DNA of 38,756 nt from Saccharopolyspora elongata (lineage in GTDB: Bacteria > Actinomycetota > Actinomycetes > Mycobacteriales > Pseudonocardiaceae): positions 1 through 38,756 of the forward strand of contig NZ_SMKW01000084.1 of NCBI RefSeq assembly GCF_004348985.1, given 5' to 3'. Made by a program: the position numbers and the translations under genes. Within the stretch, counting starts at the first letter, position 1, and each line of letters starts with the position of its first letter. This document shows positions 27,650 through 37,827 of the stretch, piece after piece. The notes under the pieces are model-generated. The model was given only the letters and a program-made list of their open reading frames with translations, made no database searches and was not told where the DNA came from.

Positions 27650-27692
27650 GAGGGGCACTCCCGACGAGTCGTTCGCGCCGGAAGTGCCCCTC
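27650..27692 (-). terminator. Hairpin between BMP lipoprotein gene and ABC genes
   Basis: GAGGGGCACT (27650-27659) pairs with AGTGCCCCTC (27683-27692), just after the BMP stop and before the ATPase gene on the minus strand. It could be a partial terminator or 3' stabiliser that keeps the binding protein more abundant than the membrane parts. Confidence 0.6.
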
Positions 27693-27702
27693 ACCTCGGA
27701 TG

Positions 27703-28878
27703 TCACGGCTTGTCGGAAACCTTGATATCGCCGCGGGCGATGGCCGCCTTGTAGGCGTCCACCGTGGGCACCAGCTCGTTGATCTTGCCGCCGGAGGTGG
27801 AATAGCCCACGCCGTCGATGCCCAGGTCGAACTTCTTCGGCAGCGAGCTCAGGTCGTTGCGCGCGACCGCCGCGATGTAGTCGTACACCGCGAAGTCGAC
27901 CCGCTTGAGCATGGAGCTGATGATCACGTCCTTGTACTCCGCGACCGTCGGCTGGTTGTACTGGTCGGAGTCCACGCCGATGGCCTGCGCGCTCGAGGAC
28001 TTCACCGACGAGAACACGCCCTTACCGGAGGCGCCTGCCGCGTGGTAGATCACGTCGGCGCCGGACTCCAGCTGGCTGGTCGCGACCTCGGATCCCCGGT
28101 TCGGGTCCTGGAAGCCGCTGAAGTCACCGGCCGGCGACAGGTACTTGCTCTCGATCTTGATGTCCGGCGCGGCGGCCTTGGCGCCCGCCACGTACCCGGC
28201 CTCGAACTTCTCGATCAGCGGCGTCTTCACGCCGCCGACGAAGCCGATGTGGCAGTTCTTCGACCGGTGCGCGGCGATCACGCCGACCAGGAACGAGCCC
28301 TGCTCCTCGGCGAACACCAGCGACGTGACGTTCGGGATCCCCTGCACGTCCTCGTCGATGATCGCGAACTTGGTGCCCGGGAACTCCGGCGCGACCATCT
28401 TGATCGAGTCCGCGTAGGAGTAGCCGACCGCGATGACGGGGTTGTAGCCCTCGCGCGCCAGCTGCCGCAGCCGGGTCTGCTTGGCGTCCTCCGGCTCACC
28501 GGCCCCGGCGTCGAGCTCCTTGATGTCGCTGAAGCCCATCTGCGCCTTGGCGCGGTCCAGGCCGGCGACCGAGGCGTCGTTGAACGAGGCATCCCCGCGG
28601 CCACCGATGTCGAAGGCCAACCCCACCCGCATCCCGGCGGCCTGCGGGGCGGGCTGCTGCTGCTCATTGCCCGGAGCGGTCGGTGCGGCCCCGGCCGGTG
28701 GCGCGCTCAGCTGGCACCCCTGGCCCTGGGCGTTGTTGTTGGTCCCCCCACCCCCGCTGTCCTTGGCACAACCCGCCAGCGCCATGGCGCCGGTGAGCAG
28801 CACTGCGACCACTGTGGCGCCGTTCCGGCGCACTCCTCCGGCACCCGAGCGCCTTCCCCAAGTCGGCGTTCGCCGCAT
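27703..28878 (-). CDS. BMP-family substrate-binding lipoprotein (nucleoside ABC transporter)
   Basis: A 391-residue lipoprotein with an Arg-rich N-terminus, a hydrophobic segment and lipobox LAGC (C37 lipidated), then a Gly/Asn/Gln/Pro linker to about residue 75. The BMP/PnrA fold follows (MRVGLAFDIGGRGDASFNDA, GFSDIKEL, AIDEDVQG, HIGFVGGVKTPLIEKFEAGY, VIYHAAGASGKGVF). The ATG at 28878 has AAGGGGA upstream. It is the first gene of the transporter operon and delivers nucleosides to it at the outer face of the membrane. Confidence 0.93.
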   Translation of the reverse strand: MRRTPTWGRRSGAGGVRRNGATVVAVLLTGAMALAGCAKDSGGGGTNNNAQGQGCQLSAPPAGAAPTAPGNEQQQPAPQAAGMRVGLAFDIGGRGDASFNDASVAGLDRAKAQMGFSDIKELDAGAGEPEDAKQTRLRQLAREGYNPVIAVGYSYADSIKMVAPEFPGTKFAIIDEDVQGIPNVTSLVFAEEQGSFLVGVIAAHRSKNCHIGFVGGVKTPLIEKFEAGYVAGAKAAAPDIKIESKYLSPAGDFSGFQDPNRGSEVATSQLESGADVIYHAAGASGKGVFSSVKSSSAQAIGVDSDQYNQPTVAEYKDVIISSMLKRVDFAVYDYIAAVARNDLSSLPKKFDLGIDGVGYSTSGGKINELVPTVDAYKAAIARGDIKVSDKP

Positions 28879-29319
28879 GCCGTTCCCCTTTCCTGTCGGT
28901 CCCACCGCGCCCCCATCGCCGCTCCGGCTTGACCGGAGGTCCGCGGCGCCGGGTGAACTCCCACACGAAGGTGTTGTCTCCGGTGAATTGTTCTTCCGGG
29001 GCGCGGCGCACGCCATTCGGTGACGTGGCTCTCGAAATTAAGTCTTGACGCTGCCGCTTGTGCATTGCTCGCATGTCACGAAATGGTTTCTACATCGATC
29101 AACCGAGATGGGGCGCTTGTCTGGTCGATCACAGACGGCGCAGGCGAGTAGGCCGGGGCGATTCGTCGGGTCTAGCATCCGATGAGTCAAGGCCCCAGTT
29201 CGTGGCCGGTGACGGGCGTGCACCCAATGCCAATTGGGACCAACTGCAACTCGGGGCCGGCCGCCCCTTGTTCCCGAACGGGGCCGTCAGTCCACCAGCG
29301 AGGTTGGAGGCCTTCCACC
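28879..29319. other. Divergent intergenic region between the BMP gene and sdhC
   Basis: About 440 bases separate two divergent operons. A TAGCAT -10-like box at 29173-29178 could serve sdhC, leaving a leader of about 135 bases. TTGACG at 29045-29050 has no convincing -10 partner. An A+T-richer patch lies at 29025-29110. I see no riboswitch I can name and no open frame with a ribosome site apart from sdhC. Confidence 0.5.
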
Positions 29320-29754
29320 ATGGCCAGCACCACCGCCTCCGCGGCCGAGGCCCCGCAGCGCGCCACCGCACCGCGCGCCAAGGGGCGCCTCTACCGCGGC
29401 GATCTGGGCATGTGGTCGTGGGTCGCCCACCGGATCACGGGCGTACTCACCTTCTTCTTCTTGTTCGTACACGTCCTGGACACGGCCCTCGTCCGGGTTT
29501 CGCCGAACGCGTACGACACGGTCATCGAAACCTACAAGCACCCCGTGATGATCCTGTTCGAGCTGGGTCTGCTGGCGGCTGTGCTGTTCCACGCGTTCAA
29601 CGGCATCCGGGTAATGCTGGTCGACTTCTGGGCCAAGGGCACGAAGTACCAGAAGCCGATGCTGTGGACGGTCGTGGTGCTCTGGCTGGTGTTGATCATC
29701 CCGGCCGCGATCAGCCTGATCAGCCGCGCAGTCACGGAACTCTTCGGGGGTTGA
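29320..29754 (+). CDS. sdhC: Succinate dehydrogenase cytochrome b subunit
   Basis: A 144-residue membrane anchor of complex II with three hydrophobic segments. S33 and R38 (SWVAHRITG) match the quinone-site pattern, and H91 in FHAFNGIR is the likely heme ligand. The ATG at 29320 has GGAGG 9 bases upstream; the longer frame lacks family similarity. It is first gene of sdhCDAB, with 5 bases to sdhD. Confidence 0.93.
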   Translation: MASTTASAAEAPQRATAPRAKGRLYRGDLGMWSWVAHRITGVLTFFFLFVHVLDTALVRVSPNAYDTVIETYKHPVMILFELGLLAAVLFHAFNGIRVMLVDFWAKGTKYQKPMLWTVVVLWLVLIIPAAISLISRAVTELFGG

Positions 29755-29759
29755 GCAAA

Positions 29760-30179
29760 ATGACCGTCACCGACGCATCGCTTTCCGTGGAGAAGCCGCG
29801 CACCCCGTCGCGCCCCGCCGCGCGCCGCAACAACTTCGAGCTCTACAGCTGGTTGTTCATGCGGCTGTCCGGCGTGGTCCTGCTTTTCCTGGTGCTGGGC
29901 CACCTGCTGATCATGCTGTTCCTGGACGGCGGCGTTCACAAGATCAACTTCGCGTTCGTCGCCGGGCGCTGGGCGTCCCCGTTCTGGCAGTTCTGGGACC
30001 TCACCATGCTGTGGCTGGCCGGCCTGCACGGCGGCAATGGGCTGCGCACCGTCATCAACGACTACTCCCGAAAAGACGGCACACGCTTCTGGCTGAAGAT
30101 GCTGCTGTACGTCTCGGTCTTGCTGACCGTGGGTCTGGGCACCTTCGTTCTCTTCACCTTCGACCCGAACATCGGCTAG
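29760..30179 (+). CDS. sdhD: Succinate dehydrogenase hydrophobic membrane anchor subunit
   Basis: A 139-residue protein with three hydrophobic segments and the heme-binding pattern LHGGNGLR (H90). The N-terminal 25 residues are basic and Pro-rich, then FELYSWLFMRLSG begins the fold. The ATG follows GGGGGTTGAG. With SdhC it anchors SdhAB and binds heme b and quinone. Confidence 0.93.
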   Translation: MTVTDASLSVEKPRTPSRPAARRNNFELYSWLFMRLSGVVLLFLVLGHLLIMLFLDGGVHKINFAFVAGRWASPFWQFWDLTMLWLAGLHGGNGLRTVINDYSRKDGTRFWLKMLLYVSVLLTVGLGTFVLFTFDPNIG

Positions 30180-30252
30180 CGCCGCAGACGACCACAGCGT
30201 GGCGAGATCGACGCCCCACCCGCGGGTCCCGCCACAGCCCGAGGAGGCGACC

Positions 30253-32042
<1,790 letters not shown>

Positions 32043-32043
<1 letters not shown>

Positions 32044-32828
32044 TGACCGCCGCTACCACGAAAAACGACACGACCGACCTCCCGGCTGACGCACCGCCGA
32101 TCCCGGACGGCGCGACGATGGTCACCGTCAAGATCCTCCGGTACAACCCGGAGGTCGACGAGGACCTGCACTGGGAGTCCTACCGGATCCCGGCGCTGCC
32201 GTCGGACCGCGTGCTGAACCTGCTGCACTACATCAAGTGGTACGTCGACGGCACGCTGACCTTCCGCCGGTCCTGCGCGCACGGCGTGTGCGGGTCCGAC
32301 GCGATGCGGATCAACGGCGTCAACCGGCTGGCCTGCAAGGTGCTGATGAAGGACCTGCTGGTCAAGGGCGGCGAGACCACGCTGACCATCGAGCCGATCA
32401 AGGGCCTGCCGGTCGAGAAGGACCTGCTGGTCGACATGGAGCCGTTCTTCGAGGCCTACCGGGCGGTCAAGCCGTACCTGATGACCACCGGCAACGAGCC
32501 GACCCGGGAGCGCATCCAGTCGGTCGCCGAGCGGGCCCGGTTCGACGACACCACCAAGTGCATCCTGTGCGCGGCGTGCACCACGTCGTGCCCGGTGTAC
32601 TGGTCGGACGGCAACTACTTCGGCCCGGCGGCGATCGTCAACGCGCACCGGTTCATCTTCGACAGCCGCGACGAGGGTGCCGAGGAGCGACTGGACATCC
32701 TCAACGACGTCGACGGGGTGTGGCGCTGCCGCACGACCTTCAACTGCACGGACGCCTGCCCGCGAGGCATCCAGGTCACGAAGGCGATCCAGGAGGTCAA
32801 GCGGGCGCTGATGTTCCGCCGCCGCTGA
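32043..32828 (+). CDS. sdhB: Succinate dehydrogenase iron-sulfur subunit
   Basis: A 261-residue electron-transfer subunit. The [2Fe-2S] site is C78, C83 and C98 with Asp in place of the second-loop Cys (CGSDAM), as in E. coli SdhB. The [4Fe-4S] and [3Fe-4S] ligands are in CILCAACTTSCP and CRTTFNCTDACP. It is last gene of the operon, overlapping sdhA by one base and followed by a strong hairpin. Confidence 0.97.
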
Positions 32829-32842
32829 CCCCCGGCAACACC

Positions 32843-32874
32843 AACGGCGCCCGCCTCCCCGGAGGCGGGCGCCG
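32843..32874. terminator. Strong terminator after sdhB
   Basis: Fifteen-base perfect arms (32843-32857 and 32860-32874) form a very stable GC hairpin beginning ACGGCGCCCG, followed by TCTGGTTT. It lies just after sdhB and before the convergent SCO4848-like gene, so it can serve both. Confidence 0.85.
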
Positions 32875-32928
32875 TTCTGGTTTCGCGATTTCGCCTGGAA
32901 TCTGGCGCTCTTCGTGCCCCGGGGCCGG

Positions 32929-33156
32929 TCAGCGGCGGGTGGCTCGGAAGGCTCGCCAGCCGAGGACTCCGATGATCGTGCCCAGGACCAGGGAGACGAT
33001 CGCGATCACGAAGTGGACGATCAGGTAGGACGTCGGCGAGCCGCCTTCCCAGGAGCGGTCGCTGTTCCAGATGTTGCGCATGAAGTTCGGCCACAGCAGG
33101 TACGACCAGACGCCGAAGGCCAGCAGGAACAGCGCAACGCGGCGGGAAATTGTCAC
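32929..33156 (-). CDS. SCO4848-like small membrane protein
   Basis: A 75-residue protein with two membrane helices (FLLAFGVWSYLLWPNF and HFVIAIVSLVLGTIIGVLGW) separated by a polar loop NIWNSDRSWEGGSPTSY. It resembles the S. coelicolor SCO4848 family, which also lies beside a D-Ala-D-Ala carboxypeptidase gene. The GTG start lies about 7 bases after a GATACT box with no ribosome site, so it may be leaderless. Function unknown; a cell-envelope role is suggested by the conserved neighbour. Confidence 0.85.
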   Translation of the reverse strand: MTISRRVALFLLAFGVWSYLLWPNFMRNIWNSDRSWEGGSPTSYLIVHFVIAIVSLVLGTIIGVLGWRAFRATRR

Positions 33157-33235
33157 GGCCCCCAGTATCCGCTGTAACCTGCTTCACCCACCTGCCCGGG
33201 TGGCGGTCAGCATCCCGCCGCGCACCGGGATTGGT

Positions 33236-33248
33236 TAGCCTGCTGCGT
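33236..33248 (+). promoter_or_regulatory. Leaderless-type -10 box of the carboxypeptidase gene
   Basis: TAGCCT at 33236-33241 is followed by 7 bases and the GTG start at 33249, with no ribosome site. Confidence 0.5.
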
Positions 33249-34529
33249 GTGCCTCTGAGTGCCTGCGGTCCGCTCCGCATGAAGTCCGTGCTCCGCGGGG
33301 CCGTTTGCACCATCGCGGCCGCGCTCGTGCTGGGGACCGGCGGCACCGCCGCGGCGCAGCCGCCGGCCGCGTGCCCCAACATCGCCCCGCCGCCCCCGGT
33401 GGACACCTCCGAGGTGCCCGCGCCGGGCATGCCGGTGCCCGAACCGGTGCCGGTGCCGGAGAACCCCGTCGGCGGCGACCGCCTGGCGGAGTGCGGTGTG
33501 GTCATCGCGCAGGGACTGCCGGAGCCGCCCGCCGAGGTCACCGCCGCCAGCTGGGTGCTGGCCGATCTGGACAGCGGCGCCGTGCTGGCGGCGAGGGACC
33601 CGCACGCCCGGCACCGGCCGGCGTCCACGATCAAGGTGCTCACCGCGCTCACCGCGATCCACGCGCTGCGGCTGGATGACACGATCGTCGTCACCCAGGA
33701 GGACGCCAATCAGGAGGGCAGCCGGGTCGGGCTGAGCCCGGGCGTCACCTACACGGTGCAGCAGGTGCTGACCGGGCTGATCATGCGGTCCGGCAACGAC
33801 GCCGCGCACGCGCTCGCCATGAAGATGGGCGGAGTGGAGGTCACGCTCGACAAGGTCAACGCGCTGGCCCGCGAGCTCGGCGCGCTGGACACCCGGGTCG
33901 CGACGCCGTCCGGCCTGGACGGCCCGGGCATGAGCACCTCGGCCTACGACCTGGCCGTCATCTTCCGCGCGGCGATGAGCGAGCCGGCGTTCGCGTCGAT
34001 CGCCGCGATCCACAACACGCTGCTGCCGGGCAAGCCCGACGGCCCGCCGCTGGAGGTCTGGTCCGACAACCAGGTGCTGCTGAACTACCCCGGCGGCATC
34101 GGCGGCAAGACCGGGTTCACCGACGATGCGCGGCACACGTTCATCGGTGCCGCGGAGCGCGACGGGCGCCGGCTGGTGGCGGTGCTGATGCGCGGCGAGA
34201 ACCAGCCGATCCGGCAGTCCCAGCAGACCATGCACCTGCTGGACTACGGGTTCGGGCTCAGCGACGACGACCCGGTGGGCCGGCTGGTGACGACGTCCCC
34301 CGAACCGCCCTATGTGGACGCCGCCGACGCCACCGCCGCGCAAGCGCAGGGGGATTCGCCGGTGAACGGCCAGCCGCAGGCGTCGTCGATGTTCGGCACG
34401 GTCGGCGGGCCGTTGACGCTGATCGTGATCCTGGCCGCCGCGGCGATCGGCGTCCTGGCGCTCCGCCAGCGTCGCGCGCGGCTCGCCGCCGCCGCGCGCC
34501 GCAAGCACAACGGCAACGACCACCCCTGA
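33249..34529 (+). CDS. D-alanyl-D-alanine carboxypeptidase (penicillin-binding protein, S11)
   Basis: A membrane-anchored peptidase that trims the terminal D-Ala of peptidoglycan stem peptides. It has 426 residues from the GTG at 33249, or ten fewer from the ATG at 33279, which begins the signal peptide proper (MKSVLRGAVC, then AAAQ). A Pro-rich linker follows. The catalytic motifs are STIK (126-129), SGN in MRSGNDAAHA, and KTG in GGKTGFTDDA. A C-terminal membrane helix (LTLIVILAAAAIGVLAL) and a basic tail close the protein. It is divergent from the SCO4848-like gene. Confidence 0.93.
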   Translation: MPLSACGPLRMKSVLRGAVCTIAAALVLGTGGTAAAQPPAACPNIAPPPPVDTSEVPAPGMPVPEPVPVPENPVGGDRLAECGVVIAQGLPEPPAEVTAASWVLADLDSGAVLAARDPHARHRPASTIKVLTALTAIHALRLDDTIVVTQEDANQEGSRVGLSPGVTYTVQQVLTGLIMRSGNDAAHALAMKMGGVEVTLDKVNALARELGALDTRVATPSGLDGPGMSTSAYDLAVIFRAAMSEPAFASIAAIHNTLLPGKPDGPPLEVWSDNQVLLNYPGGIGGKTGFTDDARHTFIGAAERDGRRLVAVLMRGENQPIRQSQQTMHLLDYGFGLSDDDPVGRLVTTSPEPPYVDAADATAAQAQGDSPVNGQPQASSMFGTVGGPLTLIVILAAAAIGVLALRQRRARLAAAARRKHNGNDHP

Positions 34530-34560
34530 CCGAAACCGCTTCCGGCGCGGCGCCGGATGT

Positions 34561-34603
34561 GCTCCAATTAGTTAACGGTCCCGGTTCGTTAATTAATTGG
34601 AGC
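34561..34603 (+). promoter_or_regulatory. Large operator palindrome before the monooxygenase gene
   Basis: Arms GCTCCAATTAGTTAACG (34561-34577) and CGTTAATTAATTGGAGC (34587-34603) are inverted with one mismatch around a 9-base centre. The right arm ends 4 bases before the ATG and includes the ribosome site GGAG. This is typical of a TetR-family operator, and a TetR gene is co-transcribed downstream. Confidence 0.8.
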
Positions 34604-34607
34604 GGCC

Positions 34608-36080
34608 ATGGAGACGACATCCGTCCTGGTGGTGGGCGCAGGGCCGGCCGGCCTGGCGCTGGCCTGCGGGCTTCGGCAGCACGGCATCACGGTGCGCGTG
34701 ATCGACCAAGCGGCCGGACCGGCGAGCACCTCGCGGGCGAACATCCTGCACGCCCGCGGAGTCGAGGTGCTGAACCGGCTGGGAGCACTCGGAGACCTGC
34801 CGGACCGCGCGCTGCACGCCGTCCGGATGACCCTCCACGTCGGGGAGAAGCCGCTGGCCGAGGTCAGTTTCGGCCAGATCGAGGGCAACCAGCTCTCGGC
34901 CCTGCTGGTGTCGCAGGCCGAGGTGGAGGCCGTCCTGCGGGAGCGGCTCGGCGAGCTCGGCGGCACCGTCGAATGGGGCCGGGAGCTGACCGACCTCGAC
35001 CAGCGGCCCGAGGGCGTCACCGCGAAGCTGCGAGACGGCGGCCTGAGCGCCGACTACGTGGTGGGTTGCGACGGCGCGCACAGCACGGTCCGAAAGCTCA
35101 GCGGCATCGGTTTTCCCGGCGTCCCGCTGGTCGACCAGTGGCTGCTGGCCGATGTCCGCGCCGACTGGGTACTGGACCGCACCGGTTCATCCGGGTGGTT
35201 CCACCGGGACGGCCTGTTCTTCGCGATGCCGATGCGCAACGGCGCGGACGACGCGTGGCGGCTGATGGCCGATGTCCGCCCAGGCACGGACTCCGGCGAC
35301 GTCCTCGACCAGTTGCAGAAGCTGCTGCCCGAGCGCACCGGCCGGACCGACGCGAAGATCGGCGACGTGGCTTGGACGTCGGCCTTCCGCATCCACCGCC
35401 GCCTCGCCGACCGCTACCGCGACGGGCGCGTGCTGCTCGTCGGCGACGCCGCGCACATCCACAGCCCGTTCGGCGGCCAGGGCATGAACACCGGCATCGG
35501 CGACGCCGAGAACCTGGCCTGGAAGCTCGCGCTGGTCGCGGAGAGCCGGGCCGATTCGGCGCTGCTGGACACCTACCAGGCCGAACGTCGGCCGCTGGCC
35601 GAAGACGTGCTGCGCAGCACCACGGCGAACACCAAGCTCATGCTGGCCGACGGCGCGGTCGCCCGGTTCGCCCGCGACCGGCTCATCACCCCGTTGGCGA
35701 ACCTCGCCATGGTGCAACGGCGGGCGACCTGGCTCGCCTCGCAGCTCTGGGTCGACTACCGCAAAGGCCCGCTCGGCTCGCGGCGAGGCCCCCGGCCACG
35801 GCCCGGTGACCGCGTGCCCGACCTGGCGTGCCGGGGCGACCGCGGACCGACCCGGCTGCACTCCGAGCTCGGCGGGAAGTGGGCGCTGCTCGCTCCCCCG
35901 GGGACGAGTTTGGAAGTCCTTGCGCCGCTGGGAGAACATGTCGTACGCCTCGCACCGGACCGGCCGCAACGGGACGTCTGGTTGATCCGGCCCGACGCGC
36001 ATCTCGCGTGGCGCGGGACGGAATTGCGCTCCCTCGCGCGATGGCTCGACAACGCGCTCGGCAACGGAAGGACGACATGA
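34608..36080 (+). CDS. FAD-dependent aromatic hydroxylase (PHBH/PgaE class A monooxygenase type)
   Basis: A 490-residue flavoprotein monooxygenase. It has the dinucleotide-binding GAGPAG (10-15), the DG motif VGCDGAHSTVRK and the GD motif GRVLLVGDAAHIHSPFGGQG. The C-terminal 100 residues form a thioredoxin-like domain as in RdmE/PgaE, with no obvious CxxC. Such enzymes hydroxylate aromatic polyketides, phenolics or antibiotics such as rifampicin. No polyketide genes are near, so detoxification or phenolic breakdown is likelier. Control by the overlapping TetR gene through the upstream palindrome is strongly suggested. Confidence 0.92.
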   Translation: METTSVLVVGAGPAGLALACGLRQHGITVRVIDQAAGPASTSRANILHARGVEVLNRLGALGDLPDRALHAVRMTLHVGEKPLAEVSFGQIEGNQLSALLVSQAEVEAVLRERLGELGGTVEWGRELTDLDQRPEGVTAKLRDGGLSADYVVGCDGAHSTVRKLSGIGFPGVPLVDQWLLADVRADWVLDRTGSSGWFHRDGLFFAMPMRNGADDAWRLMADVRPGTDSGDVLDQLQKLLPERTGRTDAKIGDVAWTSAFRIHRRLADRYRDGRVLLVGDAAHIHSPFGGQGMNTGIGDAENLAWKLALVAESRADSALLDTYQAERRPLAEDVLRSTTANTKLMLADGAVARFARDRLITPLANLAMVQRRATWLASQLWVDYRKGPLGSRRGPRPRPGDRVPDLACRGDRGPTRLHSELGGKWALLAPPGTSLEVLAPLGEHVVRLAPDRPQRDVWLIRPDAHLAWRGTELRSLARWLDNALGNGRTT

Positions 36081-36703
36081 CCAACCGTCGCGGACGACCG
36101 CGCAATCCCGTAGCGGACAAGGCGATCCTGCAGGCCGCGCTGGACCTGTTCATCGAGGGCGGCGTCGAAGGCACCAGCATCGAGCAGATCGCCAAGCGGG
36201 CCGGCGTCGGCAAGCTCACCGTGTACCGGCGCTGGGACTCCAAGGAGGCGGTGATCGCCGCCGCGATCGAGTCCGCCCGCGACGAGATCCCCGAGACGAT
36301 GCCGGCGGAATTCGCCGACCTGCCCGTCGCCGTGCTGGTCGAGCAGGCGCTGCCCGGGCTCGCCGAGGCGGTCGCCGACCCCCGGCTGCGCGCGATGGTC
36401 GCCCGCGTCTTCGGTTCCAGCGTCAGCCACCCCGCGCTGATGGCGACCTACTGGGAGAACTACGTCGTGCCGCGGCGGCGCATCACCCGCGCCTTGCTGG
36501 AACGCGCGCAGGCCGATGGGATGCTCGACGCCGCCGCGGACCCGGACGTGCTGATCGACATGATGGTCGGCGCCGTGCTGTTCCGCCTCATCCAGCCGGA
36601 ACCGCTGGATGCCGCCGGAGCCCGCGAGTACCTGGAGTCGGTCTACCGCCGAGCCGGACTGCTCGAAGCTCCGATCGAAACTCCGGTTCGAGAACGGCGA
36701 TGA
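36077..36703 (+). CDS. TetR-family transcriptional regulator
   Basis: A 208-residue TetR protein. The HTH is at the N-terminus (AALDLFIEGGVEGTSIEQIA, then KRAGVGKLTVYRRWDSKEAV), followed by a C-terminal ligand domain of the TetR_C type (VLIDMMVGAVLFRLIQPEP). The ATG overlaps the monooxygenase stop (ATGA) with GGAAGGA upstream, so the two are one transcript. It probably represses the pair through the palindrome at 34561-34603, released by the monooxygenase substrate. Confidence 0.93.
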   Translation: MTNRRGRPRNPVADKAILQAALDLFIEGGVEGTSIEQIAKRAGVGKLTVYRRWDSKEAVIAAAIESARDEIPETMPAEFADLPVAVLVEQALPGLAEAVADPRLRAMVARVFGSSVSHPALMATYWENYVVPRRRITRALLERAQADGMLDAAADPDVLIDMMVGAVLFRLIQPEPLDAAGAREYLESVYRRAGLLEAPIETPVRERR

Positions 36704-36704
36704 G

Positions 36705-36776
36705 ACGCAGTTTCAATTGAAACCGTGCACGACGTTCTCCGGTTGACCACAGTTTCAATTGAAACTGTGGTCAACC
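36705..36776. repeat. Palindrome pair, family copy 3, acting as convergent terminator
   Basis: A short imperfect palindrome around TTTCAATTGAAA (36705-36728) is followed by a perfect 36-base palindrome (36741-36776), arms GGTTGACCACAGTTTCAA and its complement. It lies between convergent TetR and WYL genes and includes the WYL stop codon. The middle GTGTC hairpin of the other copies is missing here. Confidence 0.88.
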
Positions 36777-37736
36777 ATCCACAGCCGAGTCATGACCTGC
36801 CTGGGCCATCAGCCGGACCGCGAGCTCGCGCACGGCTTCGCGCAGTTCGTCCGGGCGGCGGATGACGAACGGCCAGCCCAGCCCGGCGAGCAGCTGCGCC
36901 ATGCCGTCCAGGTGCTCCACGCGCGTCGACAGCAGCACGCCGTCGGAGGTTTCCGCGAGAGTGCCCACGGAGGGCGGAATCCGGGCCCGGGCCTGCTCCG
37001 GCGCGGTCTTCAGCAGCACCTCGACCTCGTGCGCGTACGGGACGCCGGCCAGCGACGTCGTGACCTGCCGCACCGGGTCGGCGTCGGGCGGCATCTCGAA
37101 GGTTTCGGCGCGCAGCTCGGCCGACCGGATCCGGTCGACCCGGAAGGTGCGGACCTCGCCACGGCCGTGGTCGTACCCGGTCACGTACCAGCGGCCGGAG
37201 TGGAAGACCAGCCCGTGCGGGTCGAGGTCGCGCTCGCTGGCCGCGCCCTTCCAGGACACGTAGCTCAGCCGCACCCGGCGACGATGCCGCGCCGCCTCGG
37301 CCAGGGTCAGCACCGCCGCGGTCGCCGGAGCCGCGCCTTCCCGCGTTCCCATCGTGAAGCCGAGCGTCTCCTGCAAGGACTGGACGCGGTCGCGCAGCGC
37401 GGGCGGGAGGACGCGCTGCACCTTGGCCAGCGCGGTCTCCGCGGCCGGTCCGGGAAGACCGAGGCGCCGCCCGGTCAGCAGGCCGAGCACGACGGCGGTG
37501 GCCTCGTCGTCGGTGAGCATCAGCGGCGGCAGCTTGTACCCGGGCATCAGCCGGTATCCGCCGTAGCGGCCGCGCTCGGCCACCACCGGAATGCCCAGCT
37601 CCACGAGCCGCTCGGCGTACCGGCGGACGGTGCGCTGGTCCACGCCCAGGCGCTCGGCCAGCGCAGGTCCGCCGACCCGCTGGTTCGCCTGCAGCAGCTC
37701 CAGCATCGCCAGCAATCGACTCGTCGGATGTGACAC
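36771..37736 (-). CDS. WYL-domain transcriptional regulator (YafY/PafC type)
   Basis: A 321-residue protein with an N-terminal HTH_11 winged helix (RLLAMLELLQANQRVGGPAL, then LGVDQRTVRRYAERL), a linker, a WYL domain (RVRLSYVSW, then SGRWYVTGYDHGRGEVRTFR) and a C-terminal WCX extension. Many such proteins respond to nucleic acid or small ligands. The GTG start has GGGAG upstream. It is divergent from the alpha/beta hydrolase gene, 91 bases apart, and a regulator of that gene would commonly sit here. Confidence 0.92.
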   Translation of the reverse strand: MSHPTSRLLAMLELLQANQRVGGPALAERLGVDQRTVRRYAERLVELGIPVVAERGRYGGYRLMPGYKLPPLMLTDDEATAVVLGLLTGRRLGLPGPAAETALAKVQRVLPPALRDRVQSLQETLGFTMGTREGAAPATAAVLTLAEAARHRRRVRLSYVSWKGAASERDLDPHGLVFHSGRWYVTGYDHGRGEVRTFRVDRIRSAELRAETFEMPPDADPVRQVTTSLAGVPYAHEVEVLLKTAPEQARARIPPSVGTLAETSDGVLLSTRVEHLDGMAQLLAGLGWPFVIRRPDELREAVRELAVRLMAQAGHDSAVDG

Positions 37737-37827
37737 GCGTCTCCCGGAGTATTAATCAGGGCGAGTTCTGACCGGTATCGAGCCTAATGTCCAACGCATC
37801 GAATCCCATGGGGAAAGGAGCGCCGCG

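Noticed and set aside
28879..29319. Purine riboswitch before the BMP nucleoside-binding gene
   Set aside because: I looked for the three-way junction with conserved loops and found no convincing pairing; such riboswitches are also rare in actinobacteria.
34608..36703. Edge of a polyketide biosynthetic cluster
   Set aside because: Only the monooxygenase and its regulator are present; no synthase, cyclase, acyl carrier or transporter genes lie on either side.
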